A stretch of DNA of 64,000 bases. It comes from Branchiostoma floridae (lineage: Eukaryota; Chordata; Leptocardii; Amphioxiformes; Branchiostomatidae). A program made the translations under genes and the position numbers. The DNA lies in assembly GCF_000003815.2 (NCBI RefSeq), contig NC_049996.1:15588336-15652335 (forward strand). Reading direction: 5' to 3'. The notes beneath the pieces are model-generated. The model made no database searches. It saw only the letters and a list, made by a program, of their open reading frames with translations, and had not been told where the DNA came from. Of the stretch, positions 48,301 to 56,370 are shown piece by piece (positions within the stretch are counted from its first letter, which is position 1; each line of letters opens with the position of its first letter).

Positions 48301-50796
48301 GTCAATATTTCGTTCTCGAGAATATTTTCAATTTTGTGGCCAAAAATCTCACATAGGGCACCTTTAAATGATGAAACTGAGAGTAAAGAAACATGCTTCA
48401 CTAGTACAACAACCTGTTAAAGCCATAGAGGAAACAGGAAACAGGTTTTCTGCCCCCCATCACAACACTTCAACATCGTTTATTGCCGTTAGTTTTATGA
48501 TATGTAACTCCTAGTTTGTGATGGTGTTTATTTTTATCAAGTTCACGACACAAGCACCAGGAATATGAAATTATGAGGCAAATATGCTAAACTCTGCCAG
48601 TACAACAACCTGTAAAAGCCATAGAGGAAACAGGAAACAGGCCCCCTGGGTATTTCACAACACCTCAACAGGTGACAGTATACCCGGTACGAGTCACCAC
48701 AGCAGCGCTGCCTCACCCTGGTCGCGGGGCATGATTATAAGGCATGCGGACCATCAGAGGACACCACTATATTTTCTCAGGCCCCGGGCGATCACAACAA
48801 AGAAGACCAGGGCGAGACGACACACATATAACTACACCTAAGCGCGAAGTAGCGATCAATTGCTACCCAAATATAATAAATTATTTGTAGTTTTCCACAC
48901 TGTGGTTCTGTTGTCAGCGCGCCAACTTTGATATGAGTTTATAAATGGTCAACAACGGATCGTGATTTTTCTTAGATTTCCTGTACTGCTGTCATCATTT
49001 CAAAGGTATTCCTGTCCACCACGAAGGTGATGTTTACCGGAGTCACGGAACGGTTAAGGGGAAATTCCGCGACTTAAAATAAAGAGGGACGTACGGATCA
49101 CCCAACAGTACTTCCTTAAAGCGCTACAAAAGACACGTGTTTATAGACGACGCGTCGACTCTATAACTGTTTATATGTCCAGACTTGTTTGGAACAAACT
49201 CCTGACAGCTGACCGTGAAGCAATGGAACAACAGCGGCGGGTTGACAGTGTATTGTTCGTGTCGGGAACACGGAGGCAGAGAGCACCCCTGTGTGAGAGC
49301 CAAGCGTGTCTGTGTACACACTCCCGCACCCATGTCACCTGGAGATATAAACAGCGCCTATCGCACGGAACAACACACAAAATCCTGTCCATTACAAGGC
49401 TATTATAGGGGAGTTTGAAGCGTACATACCTCGATACAGATGATTCCCCCCTGGTGGCCCTCAAACGTGCGCAGCGCCTCGCCTGTCTCGATCGTCCAAG
49501 CCATCACATTGGCGTCGTGCGAGCCGGTAAATAGAGTCTTGCCCTGGCGATCCACCGCCATGGACAGGATGGCCATTTTGTGTCCTTTGAACGTCGTCCG
49601 GCATTTCCCGTCCAAACTCCAGGCCTTGGCCGTGCTGTCTAGAGATCCCGTGAGGACCAGGTCTTTGGAGGCGTCCACCGTGTCGTGCTGCGCCTTGGGC
49701 GAGTTGTCACCGTCCGGCGCGACGAAAATGATCGGGGTGATGCCGCGCTTGTGCCCGAGGAACACCTGCACGCACTCCCCGGAGTCGAACTGCCAGCACC
49801 GCGCCGTGCGGTCGTACGAGCTGGTGAACAGCAGCCCTCCCGCTGGAAAATAAAAACACACATCCATTTACAGGACACTTAATACACACACCCGCCCCAC
49901 ACACGCTTTCATATGATCTAGTTATGTAAACATCTTAATACATGTGGATTAGCGTTAGTGTGATATATTGAGCGAGTAGACATATAAGACATGTTATAGT
50001 AAATAGCTGACAAGATGCAGTAATACTAATAGTACTGTAAGCTTGCCTGTTAGTGTGATTTATTGAGCGAGTAGTTATATAAGATGTGTAATAGTAAATA
50101 ACTGACACATGCTGGAAGATACTATTCTCCAAGTAGAGGTTTGGTCGCGGAGCTACAAAGTAAAAATCCTGACCATTACTACTAGTATCTCCGCGACCAA
50201 ACCTCTGCCTGGAGAACAGGAAGATTCAATAATAGAACTGTAGCCTGACGTAACATTCTGGTTTTGTCTGACATTGTAAACTGTGTTTTCTTTTGATATT
50301 GCATAGCCTTAAAATCCACATCTACTTCTACAGTATTAGATTTATGTTACCATACAGCTAGTTATCGTATAATATACTCAAGTTTCCCTTACACTGTACC
50401 CGTTGCAATTGTTGCGCAATAAACTTTAACTTGACGTGACTAGTACTACTACTTGCCTGCCGCTACTCTGTTGACAGGAGAAGAGTGACCGGTAAAGACG
50501 AGGACACAGTCGCACGAGTTCAGGTCCCACTTGCGGATGGTCTTGTCGGCGCTGGACGTGACGGCGTAGTTGTCGACGAAGCCGACGGACGTGATGTAGT
50601 CGGCGTGGCCCGTCAGGACCCCGACACACTCGTGCGTGCGCGCGCTCCACAGGCGGGCGGTGCGATCCTCCGACCCGGTGATCAACAGCGACCCGTCCCG
50701 AGAGAGCGCCAGGCAGTTCACGCCGCCGGAGTGGTCCGTGCAGGTCTTGATCAAGTGGCTCGAGTCCTGTTTCTTCTTGCTTCCGCCGCTTCCCAT
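23724..50796 (-). CDS. WDR86: WDR86 orthologue, WD40 beta-propeller protein, five exons
   Basis: Exons in transcript order are 50796-50457, 49842-49430, 25067-24932, 24482-24379 and 23981-23724 (TAA/TAG class stop after MDMV). They total 1251 nt, 416 residues, with phases consistent at every junction. WD repeats are easily read: LLITGSEDRTARLWS, AVTSSADKTIRKWDL, LLFTSSYDRTARCWQF, LVLTGSLDSTAKAWS, TLFTGSHDANVMAWT, LMYTGSSDHTAKCWV, LFTGSGDACARAFDAKSG and LFTASHDGTMKVWN. The unusual GSGDACARAFDA blade is a hallmark of WDR86, and the spacing matches the human protein (376 residues). WDR86 is a little-studied propeller with no established enzymatic role. Unlike the human protein, this one ends in a ~65-residue charged tail (KPKKDEEDKENAKRRN to REKIEQERKEREVMDMV). 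The N-terminus MGSGGSKKK fits an N-myristoylation signal. Intron 2 is ~24.4 kb. Confidence 0.88.
24230..24360. repeat. 'cgccgaaggtcggttata' repeat block
   Basis: Several versions of 'cgaaggncg.gttatacc' and 'ctggtgt(g/a)tt(g/a)cg' alternate here, together with 'agatacagatacagatac'. It resembles the block at 358-470 and 37815-37925 (tctgtatctatata... ttatattacaccgaa). It lies in WDR86 intron 4. Confidence 0.5.
24671..24990. repeat. triplicated WDR86 exon 3 donor side
   Basis: Three tandem units start at 24671, 24781 and 24880 with 'aatttgc(a/g)ta'. Each contains 'gaata(t/g)tcatga' and an exon-derived part. The third unit is the real exon 3 end (- strand, donor at 24931). The first unit keeps 'cgaaggccatgcatgacata' against the exon's 'ggaaggccatgcaggacaca', but its donor is lost. 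The middle unit is more decayed. Confidence 0.8.
25826..25980. mobile_element. MITE with TGGACCGATCC termini (copy 1)
   Basis: The left end TGGACCGATCC pairs with the right end GGATCGGTCCA as an inverted repeat. Inside, 'ctatttcgaacacctcc' and 'ggaggtgttcgaaatag' form a second pair of arms. A fuller copy lies at 42725-42889 and a half copy at ~38486-38576. Confidence 0.85.
26160..26425 (+). repeat. dispersed repeat related to 52587-53020
   Basis: Shared blocks are 'aaaggcaacct', 'ccaatatttagggaatcct', 'cggcttgtttctgt', 'ttaaccgctcaaagtatgaa', 'aaatgtgggaatatagtgc' and 'atccagaacatttccacttt'. The copy near 52.6 kb exists as two opposed arms. Confidence 0.7.
26985..27440. repeat. composite dispersed repeat
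   Basis: Blocks such as 'cgcctttttacctcccc', 'atttttacacctggctgcaa', 'tgaggaaagtcgtgtgaagt' and 'ggattcgaacccaggacc' resemble the SINE-like family and the reverse of ~6065-6200. Two short runs of g's occur at ~27097-27107. Confidence 0.5.
29960..30320. repeat. ~90-bp tandem repeat, four copies
   Basis: The unit includes 'gtcatgataatatgagaaac', 'tgacccc.ttcaacatggct' and 'taaaatatttctt.cattct'. Copies begin near 29966, 30063, 30150 and 30240 and have diverged by ~15-25%. Confidence 0.75.
30436..31600. mobile_element. 1.17-kb fold-back element with repeated GCGAGATC arms
   Basis: The left terminus GGTGTGGCAGCGATCTCG is the inverted match of the right terminus CGAGATCGCTGTCACACC. Both arms are built of repeated 'gcgatctcgccccc' or 'ggggcgagatcgctag' blocks: three or four on the left to ~30540, and six or more on the right from ~31430. 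The core of ~900 bp is ordinary AT-rich sequence with no protein frame. It is probably a non-autonomous DNA transposon with subterminal repeats. Confidence 0.75.
33241..33715 (+). repeat. direct repeat pair
   Basis: A ~95-bp segment with 'ccacagtttattttttg', 'gtcacccagg' and 'acctaaacc' occurs at ~33247-33330 and again at ~33628-33705. A poly-G run follows the first copy at ~33592. Confidence 0.7.
33720..34110 (+). other. intron sequence without supported feature
   Basis: Two loosely similar blocks ('cgtttcctgtttccctac' and 'ggaaacacgacattttttcc') face each other, but they are too short to delimit an element. Confidence 0.25.
34566..34800. mobile_element. MITE with CACTGCAC termini
   Basis: The left arm 'actgcacttgtggcacc' and 'agtgcggcactgcggggttcg' is matched in reverse complement by 'cgaaccccgtagtgccgtac' and 'tggtgcagtgcagt'. 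The interior is AT-rich and non-coding. Confidence 0.75.
35560..35715 (+). mobile_element. LINE 3' tail candidate
   Basis: 'cctcaatgaaaagcgacctg', 'caggaccatttgagctttca', 'tgaataaataaagatacaaa' then 'caaacaaacgg' has the form of a retroelement 3' UTR. A termination-linked segment precedes AATAAA and a short A-rich tail. No coding part remains. Confidence 0.5.
36012..36223. mobile_element. MITE with TACTGTAAATGCA termini (copy 2)
   Basis: The ends TACTGTAAATGCA and TACATTTACAGTA, and repeated 'ttcgcggtggttttaa' blocks, match the element at 10295-10465. This copy is longer (212 bp). Confidence 0.85.
36345..36415. repeat. fragment related to the 59.8-kb element
   Basis: 'ctcaagcaactggatatg' followed by 'gaaacgtttccagttgctcg' matches, in reverse and forward senses, the 'atccagttgcttgagtaac' end of the element at 59810-59890. 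Confidence 0.5.
37755..37925 (+). repeat. two adjoining dispersed repeats
   Basis: 'gcctgattaaatctcgctta' with 'tagcagcccgcccaacatcc' joins directly to 'gcgtatctgtatctatata' and 'acaccagcttcgcaggcacg' ending in 'ggttatattacaccgaa'. The two parts occur separately elsewhere (13437-13545 and 358-460). Confidence 0.65.
38125..38345 (+). repeat. repeat fragments
   Basis: It contains 'gacagcagagtttgtgttac', shared with ~13510, and 'atccgaaat...gcgatccct', shared with 58257-58295. The copies are partial and their edges unclear. Confidence 0.4.
38486..38576. mobile_element. half copy of the TGGACCGATCC MITE
   Basis: 'ttttgacggaggtgttcgaa' to 'gcgttcgacaggatcg.tcca' equals the right half of 42725-42889. 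The left half is absent. Confidence 0.75.
39185..39380. repeat. (CA)n microsatellite
   Basis: A nearly pure run of alternating CA spans about 39255-39378, with degenerate edges containing cgcaca and gacaca. Its reading frames are artefacts of the repeat. Confidence 0.95.
39975..40430 (+). repeat. diverged direct repeat, ~332-bp period
   Basis: 'gattctgcacaatttccca' to 'aacttaagtacaat' and 'tggccccaaactcctccaat' (39978-40125) is repeated at ~40311-40425 with 'gattctgcaaaattttccag', 'ggtggactcgcccttg' and 'tggccacaaactcgccaat'. Confidence 0.75.
40215..40276 (+). mobile_element. retroelement 3'-end family (copy 1)
   Basis: 'cgtacaattgttgtgcaata' followed by 'aagttattatt' matches 'cgttgcaattgttgcgcaat' and 'aaactttaac' at 50385-50435. 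The form is typical of a LINE 3' end. Confidence 0.5.
41338..41645 (+). repeat. direct repeat pair, ~195-bp period
   Basis: 'gactctgatagtctgatagc' with 'caggcgtctctaatctc' and 'ccatccattccaagaaa' (41385-41460) is repeated as 'gactctgaatagtctgatag' with 'ccaagcgtctctaatctc' and 'ccatccattctaagaaa' (41562-41635). Both are preceded by 'aagtacggcccg'. Confidence 0.75.
42725..42889. mobile_element. MITE with TGGACCGATCC termini (copy 2)
   Basis: The ends TGGACCGATCC and GGATCGGTCCA are complete. Internal arms 'ctatttcgaacacctccgtc' and 'gacggaggtgttcgaaatag' pair. It is 165 bp and non-coding. Confidence 0.88.
43148..43247. other. assembly gap (100 N)
   Basis: One hundred N, the usual placeholder for a gap of unknown size. 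The right edge opens inside a dispersed repeat ('gctataagcgagatttaatc'). Confidence 0.99.
44764..44990 (+). repeat. SINE-like dispersed repeat (copy 3)
   Basis: This is the fullest copy: 'cttctcttttcgataagag', 'tggtgggttctttaacgtgc', 'acgggacctccatgtaacgt', 'gtgaggaaagtcgtgtaaag' then 'tgcctttcccaagggcacaa' and 'gacatggcaggtttcgaacc'. The B-box-like 'ggtttcgaacc' suggests a tRNA-related origin, but an A box is not evident. Confidence 0.6.
45239..45338. other. assembly gap (100 N)
   Basis: One hundred N directly before the pentanucleotide satellite, which is probably why assembly stopped here. Confidence 0.99.
45390..46075. repeat. (GAGTA)n pentanucleotide satellite
   Basis: About 690 bp of gagta/cagta units carry a higher-order duplication: 'agcatagtg' and 'aa(g/c)' interruptions at ~45682 and ~46052, and 'cagtatgtagaatagagtag' at ~45407 and ~45727. 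Frames through it are repeat artefacts. Confidence 0.95.
46605..46794. mobile_element. inverted-repeat element with CTGANGAA/GAAAC cores
   Basis: The outer ends 'gagttttcttttacac' and 'gtgtaaaagaaaactc' pair perfectly. Moving inward, 'ccagtttttctcacctgctg' and 'cagcaggtgagagaaactgg' also pair. Each arm carries a hammerhead-like core: - strand 46674-46641 and + strand 46725-46759. This could be a Penelope-type or retrozyme-like remnant; no protein is encoded. Confidence 0.65.
47325..47620 (+). repeat. direct duplication, ~150-bp unit
   Basis: 'aaggagggctraaagactgg' followed by 'tttacttgcatgtatat' and 'ttattttcccgcttgta' occurs at ~47345-47450 and ~47495-47600, each ending in 'aaaataaaaccctg'. 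Confidence 0.85.
47825..48665 (+). repeat. ~320-bp tandem repeat, three copies
   Basis: The blocks 'gccgttagtattgtgattt', 'ctcctagttt(g/a)tga', 'ttctcgagaatattttcaat', and 'aaagccatag' followed by 'aggaaacaggaaacagg' recur in order. Copies start near 47845, 48143 and 48480. The third is shortened. Confidence 0.8.
49430..49842 (-). CDS. WDR86: WDR86 exon 2
   Basis: The acceptor TTTTCCAG precedes CGGGAGGG and the donor is GAG|GTATGT. It encodes three WD blades, from LLFTSSYDRTARCWQF to GGIICIE. A 24.4-kb intron follows before the next exon at 25067. Confidence 0.88.
50125..50216. mobile_element. short MITE with TTCTCCA termini in WDR86 intron 1... 5' of exon 1 side
   Basis: 'ttctccaagtagaggtttgg' and 'tcgcgga' are matched by 'tccgcgaccaaacctctgcc' and 'tggagaa'. 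It is 92 bp and lies in WDR86 intron 1, between exon 2 (49842) and exon 1 (50457). Confidence 0.8.
50380..50440 (+). mobile_element. retroelement 3'-end family (copy 2)
   Basis: 'cccgttgcaattgttgcgca' and 'ataaactttaactt' match 40215-40276. It lies directly next to the WDR86 exon 1 donor, in opposite orientation. Confidence 0.45.
50457..50796 (-). CDS. WDR86: WDR86 exon 1, with GC splice donor
   Basis: The exon begins ATGGGAAGC and encodes the first two WD repeats. It ends ...GCG GCA G followed by GCAAGT, a GC donor. The only nearby GT (GTAGTA, four bases further) would leave the wrong phase for the next acceptor. The GC donor gives phase 1, and the joined residues (VNRVAA+AGGLLF) match the length of the human linker exactly. 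Confidence 0.85.
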
Positions 50797-50883
50797 GTTG
50801 CTGGAGACGTACGAACGATAATTTCCTCACCTCACCTGTTTATGCAGGTCTGGCAGTGTTTATTTGCAGAGGGCAGGTGAAGG

Positions 50884-50892
50884 TATATATAT
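50884..50892 (-). promoter_or_regulatory. candidate TATA box of WDR86
   Basis: ATATATATA on the - strand lies ~90 bp upstream of the WDR86 ATG. That suits a short 5' UTR of ~60 nt. No other core element was recognised. Confidence 0.4.
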
Positions 50893-52200
50893 CTGTGCAG
50901 TCGGACATGCACCAGTGCAACAGTGTGTGGGAGAGTGCCTGTCCCCACACACTGACATCCCTCACCCACGGAGACACGCTGTCCACCCCGCCAACAGCGC
51001 CACACGCATCCTAAACATGAACTTGACAACACCAGGGGCACGGTATACAGCAGGTACGGGTGTGGCAAGAAACAAGAGACGTTCTGTCGCTCCTACACAG
51101 CGAGCCGTGTACTGTCCGCGGTTTCTCAGAACGGTGGATTTACCCTACCGGCAGAGCGGGGTCCGTCTCAGCCGCTTGTCTCTCTTTCAGGATGACACCA
51201 AAATAAGGAACAGGTTCTTCCGCGACCTCCGACCCCTCAGAGCTCGAGCAGCGAGAATCGGAGCATTCCGGCGGGTGAGACAGTCCAGATGTCCCGGTCC
51301 TGAAGCGTGAGGTTCCTCGGTAAAAGGGAATCAATCCAAGCGTCGAGAACGTTCCACACTCACGCCGCACCCAACAGCGAGACGACTGACACTGGTGGAA
51401 GTTGGTCAGGTGAAATACCTGTCTACCTGGGGCCATTCATTTGAATAAGGCCGCCGCTGCGCAGTGTGGTGTTACACGGTCCGCTCAGGTGGAAAAGGTA
51501 ATACCGTACCTGGGCACGGAAATGTGCGGGTTTCACTTCCTGTGCTCGACACGCTGTGTGGTGAATAGCAGTAGATTGGTCTTTAGGTCCACCAAAATAT
51601 AACAACCTCTCACTTTGTACCATGACAACGTTGCATAAAGGTTAAAAGTAAAAAAAATGCAAAAGGTACTTGAAAAGTATGCAATAAAAACTTTCCGGGA
51701 AGAGAAATGTCATTTTTAAAGCCTTTCTATTACACAGAAAAGGATATTGACAATTTGTGGACATAAACAACTTCCAACGACGCTTACAGAAATATACATT
51801 AAGTTGTCTACACACAATGCACTCAATATCGTTCGTTGCACTCTAGTGTCACTGCATTCTTTACTTCATTTTCAAGGCAGGTCCATCGAGGCAAAGTACT
51901 GTAAGCCAAGAAGTGGAGTCAAGCATGACTTTCGAAAAGGAATCTTGACCTTATGTTGTATTTCCGCTATCTGTTCTCCTTTTTGTCCACGGTTTTCAGC
52001 AGGTGTCTGTGATCCAGCTCCTCCCTTTTTGACACAGTGGACTAGTCCAAAATCAGACGACACTGAGAGAAAGTTTGTGACTGACAGAAAAAAAACACAC
52101 ATAAAATCTGCGAATGCAATATGTCACCTACAAAACAACAATTTGCTCCATGTTCCATGTTAACTAGTCTCTACCAAGACTGACTAACGTTACAGTGCCT
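50893..52200. other. upstream flank of WDR86, no gene seen
   Basis: Relatively GC-rich to ~51600, then AT-rich. I found no exon with supporting splice sites. Regulatory sequence is possible but nothing specific is visible. Confidence 0.4.
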
Positions 52201-52397
52201 ATTACACTATGTTTATAGGGAGAATAATTTGCCAGGGGAGTTTTGCTACCAGAGGAGTTGGTCGGCTGGAGGGGCAACATGAACCTGAGTGTGGACTGAC
52301 TCCCCTGGCCTATGGCCAATTTCCCGATCTTTTTTTTACCGAATTCTACTATCCACGCTGTCGCACGCCCGTAGGAAGGCCTGGTGGCGGCTACATG

Positions 52398-52590
52398 TTA
52401 AAGCCCCCTTTACAAATCAAGAATTTAGCTCGGGCGAGTGGTCAGCGAGCTCTAGNNNNNNNNNNNNNNNNNNNNNNNNNNNNNNNNNNNNNNNNNNNNN
52501 NNNNNNNNNNNNNNNNNNNNNNNNNNNNNNNNNNNNNNNNNNNNNNNNNNNNNNNCGAGCTAAATTCTTGATTTGTAAAGGGGGCTTAAA
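52398..52590. repeat. inverted repeat flanking an assembly gap
   Basis: 'aagccccctttacaaatcaa' with 'gaatttagctcg' on the left is matched by 'cgagctaaattc' with 'ttgatttgtaaagggggctt' on the right. The 100-N gap (52456-52555) is the loop. Confidence 0.85.
52456..52555. other. assembly gap (100 N)
   Basis: One hundred N inside the loop of the inverted repeat at 52398-52590. Confidence 0.99.
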
Positions 52591-53020
52591 GGCAACCTAA
52601 AGCCATATTAGAGCGTTAGAAGTGGAAATATTCTGGATGAGGCAATCTATATGATATTGTTATCTACTGCACTATATTCCCACATTTACACCATTATTTC
52701 ATACTTTGAGCGATTAAAAATGGCAGAGAAACAAGCTGCACGAGGATTCCCTAAATATTGGAACCCCCTAAAATTAGGCCTTGATCCAGCCAGTAAACGG
52801 TAAACCGTGCGGCTTGTTTCTGTGCCGTTTTTAACCGCTCAAAGTATGAAATGATGATGCAAATGTGGGAATATAGTGCTTTCTTCTTTGTTTGTTTTAT
52901 TGGGATCTCCATTAGTGATACTAAATGTAGTATCACTACTCTTCATGCATGCAGTAGATGTCAATATCATACAGATAGTCTTATCCAGAATACTTCCACT
53001 TTTAACGCTCTATTGTTGCT
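52587..53020. repeat. opposed copies of the 26.2-kb repeat
   Basis: 52605-52760 reads the family in reverse ('agagcgttagaagtggaaat', 'actatattcccacattta', 'ttcatactttgagcg'). 52805-53020 reads it forward ('cggcttgtttctgtgccg', 'aaatgtgggaatatagtgct', 'cagaatacttccactttta'). The forward arm is interrupted at ~52882-52978 by unrelated sequence with 'actaaatgtagtatcact'. Confidence 0.7.
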
Positions 53021-54160
53021 AGGGTTGCCCTTAACCACGGAATGATCTGAACCAGCCCGTGCAGACGACACACAGCGTTTCGCGCCAGCGCGCCAGGAGC
53101 GGTGCATGACGGGATGTGCATGCGGTGCCTGGCAACAACAATAACTTGCGGTCGGGCCGCGCTGAGCGATACGGGCATCTCCTGTATTATTCATTCCTAC
53201 TGCCGAGAGAACCTGATATTTCCGGTATTTTAGATACAGTCAAGTATGAGAACGGTAGCATACATTTTGTACGACGTATTAAAATAAACAACAGCGATTT
53301 TAGCTGTACCGTACACTCTGAAAATAATCCACGGTGTCACTAGCTTCCGTGATAGCTGACAACAGACTGACTGGGATCAGTGGGATGGTTATTTGTCCCT
53401 GTATGCCATTTGAGGCAAAATTCCTCTCTTTTGTCATCCAGCAACACTAGCTTCCTACACAGCCATGTACTAAGCGCTAGGTGCGCTGGCTTTTATTTTT
53501 GAGGAGGGCTGATTCGCGATTTTCAACATATTGGACAGACTGCTGCGAAGGTAGGTATATATAAAAACCTGGCCCATATAATGAAAATCAGGGCTCTCCC
53601 AAGAATAAACGCCACCGCTTCTTAGGCTATATGTCACCATTTTAACGTGTTAGCTAATGTAGCTTGCTGTGAAATAATAGGTTAAGCCAGTATTAACACG
53701 ACTTAGCTATTCAGCGGGAACAAAAACTAACAGATTTATTATAATAATAACTTATATCCATGTTGGATCATAACCGGATGTGTGGTTTCCATGGGTACGG
53801 CATAAACAACATAAAAATACTCGCTGAACCATAAAAGACCGAATGTGTGTGTGTGTCAAATACACGCGCTGTTTACAGCATAGTATAACTGTTCGTTGCC
53901 AGAGTTATATTACTTATTTTTGACAGGACCTGTTCGTGTCAAATGATTTGTATAGGTTAGGTGCACCTGTGCGTGTTTACTACATGACGTCACAAACCAC
54001 GTGTATTGCAGATCAAAGAAGTACTCTTTCACTATTGACATCTTAGATTGTTTGTAAGACAGGGCAGAAGATCGTGCGAGCGTTTTGAAGTAACATTTTG
54101 GGTTCAAGTGTTGAAGTGAAATATTTTTGCACGTATTTGATAAATAAAGAGGTCGCAAGG
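53021..54160. other. spacer without supported feature
   Basis: No exon, RNA gene or delimitable repeat was recognised. A short (GT)n run lies at ~53845. Confidence 0.35.
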
Positions 54161-54164
54161 TTTA

Positions 54165-54850
54165 TTCAATGGGAGAAGGATTTAATGATATATTACCAAG
54201 AAGTTCAAAGGGGGTTAAAACATAGCTGTATAGGATAAGAATAATGAATCCTAAACATTAAGATTTTATTAGGTTTAGATTTATTTTACGAGAGAAAGTT
54301 TAATGATATACATGTATTACCAAGAAGTTCAAAGGGTTTGAAACATTACAATCGGATAAGAATAATAAATCATTAAAATGAAGATTTTATTAGGTTTAGG
54401 TTTGTTTTATGAGAGAAAGTTTAATGATATATAGCAGTTCAAAGGGTTTTGAAACATAGCTGTATCGGATAAGAATACTAAATCATAAACATGAAGATTT
54501 TATTAGGTTTGGATTTATTTTATGAGAGAAAGTTTAATGATATATTACGTAGAAGTTCAAAGGGGTTTGAAACATTGCTGTATCGGATAAGAATAATAAA
54601 TCATAAACATTAAGATTTTATTAGGTTTAGGTTTATTTTATGAGAGAAAGTTTAATGATATATAGAAGTTCAAAGGGTTTTGAAACATTGCTGTATCGGA
54701 TAAGAATACTAAATCATAAACATTAAGATTTTATTAGGTTTAGGTTTATTTTATAAGAGAAGGATTCAATGATATATTACCAAGAAGTTCAAAGGGTTTA
54801 AAACAAAGCTGTATCGGATAAGAGCAATAAATCATAAACATGAAGATTTT
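54165..54850. repeat. ~116-bp tandem repeat, six copies
   Basis: The unit contains 'tttaatgatatat', 'agaagttcaaagggttt', 'ctgtatcggataagaat' and 'aagattttattaggttta'. Copies start near 54183, 54301, 54422, 54534, 54649 and 54765. Some lack a few bases, giving periods of 112-121 bp. Confidence 0.9.
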
Positions 54851-54970
54851 ATAACTCCCGAATGAGTTTATGGCCACTTGACTCTGCACCTGTGTTTGGC
54901 AATTGTTATTAAGCACAATTTTATGTCACTATCCATTTTTCTTACAATAGTTCCGAGAACTGTTAAGCCT

Positions 54971-55148
54971 AGCCTGGGTACAATCCGGGTAGTAGTTCGC
55001 TCCTATTGTATGTAGGAATTATATGTAAGAACAAAACAGAAGCGACTGTATATAGTGTACAATAAATGTCAGAGCGAGAAACAACTGTATATATATATAG
55101 TGTATGATAAACGCCTGAGCGAACTACTTTCCGGGTGGTACCCAGGCT
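54971..55148. mobile_element. MITE with AGCCTGGGTAC termini
   Basis: 'agcctgggtacaatccgggt' and 'agtagttcgctc' are matched in reverse by 'gagcgaactactttccgggt' and 'ggtacccaggct'. The interior is AT-rich with a duplicated 'caactgtatata' or 'gcgactgtatatagtgt' segment. Its right end resembles the unit end at 4390 and 4700. Confidence 0.85.
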
Positions 55149-55316
55149 ATCTTAAGCCCTAATTCTAGATAGAAATATTTTCAGGTATTGGTATTACGTT
55201 CGACGTTTATTTCGAGAACTATGCATCGATACTAGTACGTGCGTGGTATTGTAGAAACATAAACATTACCCAAACTGGAAGCTTCTCGATTTTCGTTAGC
55301 CTGGATACCACACTCC

Positions 55317-55368
55317 AGCCCGATCTCAAAAATATCTATCGTGTGATAGACATTTTTGAGATCGGGCT
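55317..55368. repeat. near-perfect hairpin
   Basis: 'agcccgatctcaaaaatatc' faces 'atttttgagatcgggct' around a short loop; the inner 'tatc' and 'gata' also pair. Outer 'gcctggatac' hints that it is the core of a MITE also touched at ~41775. Confidence 0.75.
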
Positions 55369-55379
55369 GAGGGCTAGAT

Positions 55380-56330
55380 TTTCGTCCACATTCTAAAACT
55401 TGGTTGGGGAGGGGGGCAGGGCTGTAACTGAACTCAGTTGACACGGCATTACATTACATTGAAAATCACTATTATCAGCGGAATCCATTGTCCTCTATGA
55501 CAGGTTGAATACACTTGCTCGCGCACACGGCAATTTAGAAAATTATTCTGGGTGTGTCCGCGTTTTTTCGTTTGACTAGCTAAGGACGAGAGATTACAAC
55601 CACACCGTGTGTAGTTACCGAGGGGCACTAAAGGTTACCGGGCGCTCCAAACAATTACATAAAGGTAAAACGAGAAAAAAACATGTGTACAATAATGATA
55701 AACTATGCTAAGATTAGGTATCGATTATGTAAGACCAGGTACACATTATTTCCGAAAAACTAACATTTTGGGCTCTGTCTAAGCACTGCGATTAATGATA
55801 TCCAGCGTCAAATGGCGTTTTCCCTGTACCTTTTGGGACAATAAGACATCATCGTACTCTTAATTTTTTGTGGTATCACAAGCGGTGATCAGTTTGTGTG
55901 CTTGATCTTTGTTTCAAAATCTAATACTAAAAAATATCAGAACACCATCAAAGAAGACTGGCTGTATTTAGTAGGCAAAAACTATTTCACGGTATTGAAG
56001 ACTTCGTGACGCAGATGAAATGGTACTGGAAAAAAGACACTTCACTATAAAAAGATAATCGATGAAGTTACTGAACTGTCCCTGATAAGACATTTCAACA
56101 CAGCTCGACTTCTTCTTCCAGCGATGGTACGGTTCATCGGTTACCGCCAAACGTGGTAATCTGTGATTGGCGTGACAGGTGAAACAAGCCGAGCGCGTAG
56201 AATGGATTACGTTCTGCTGCGGTCTTCAATTTCGCAAAAGCAGTGGATGAAAATGTAGGGGAGGACCACCAATGGAAGGTAGCATTCCAAATAAACTTCA
56301 GCTGCTAAAGTACAGTAAGGTACTAAAGTA
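55380..56330. other. spacer without supported feature
   Basis: No gene or repeat could be delimited between the hairpin and the tRNA gene. Confidence 0.35.
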
Positions 56331-56361
56331 ATAAGAAGAAAAAAAGGTGTTGATTGTGCAC

Positions 56362-56366
56362 AAAAA
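56362..56366 (-). terminator. pol III terminator of tRNA-Phe
   Basis: Five T on the - strand, a few bases past the tRNA 3' end. Confidence 0.75.
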
Positions 56367-56370
56367 GAAT

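Larger units (their letters stand above)
25068..49429 (-). other. WDR86 intron 2 (~24.4 kb)
   Basis: The interval is bounded by a GTATGT donor (- strand, 49429) and a TTTTACAG acceptor (25068). It contains at least a dozen delimited repeats (listed separately) and two N gaps, and I found no convincing nested protein gene. Stretches at ~27440-29900, 31620-33240 and 37000-37740 show no structure that I can support beyond simple homopolymer runs such as poly-C at ~29115. Confidence 0.8.

Noticed and set aside
49440-49853. 137-codon + strand frame
   Set aside because: Antisense shadow of WDR86 exon 2.
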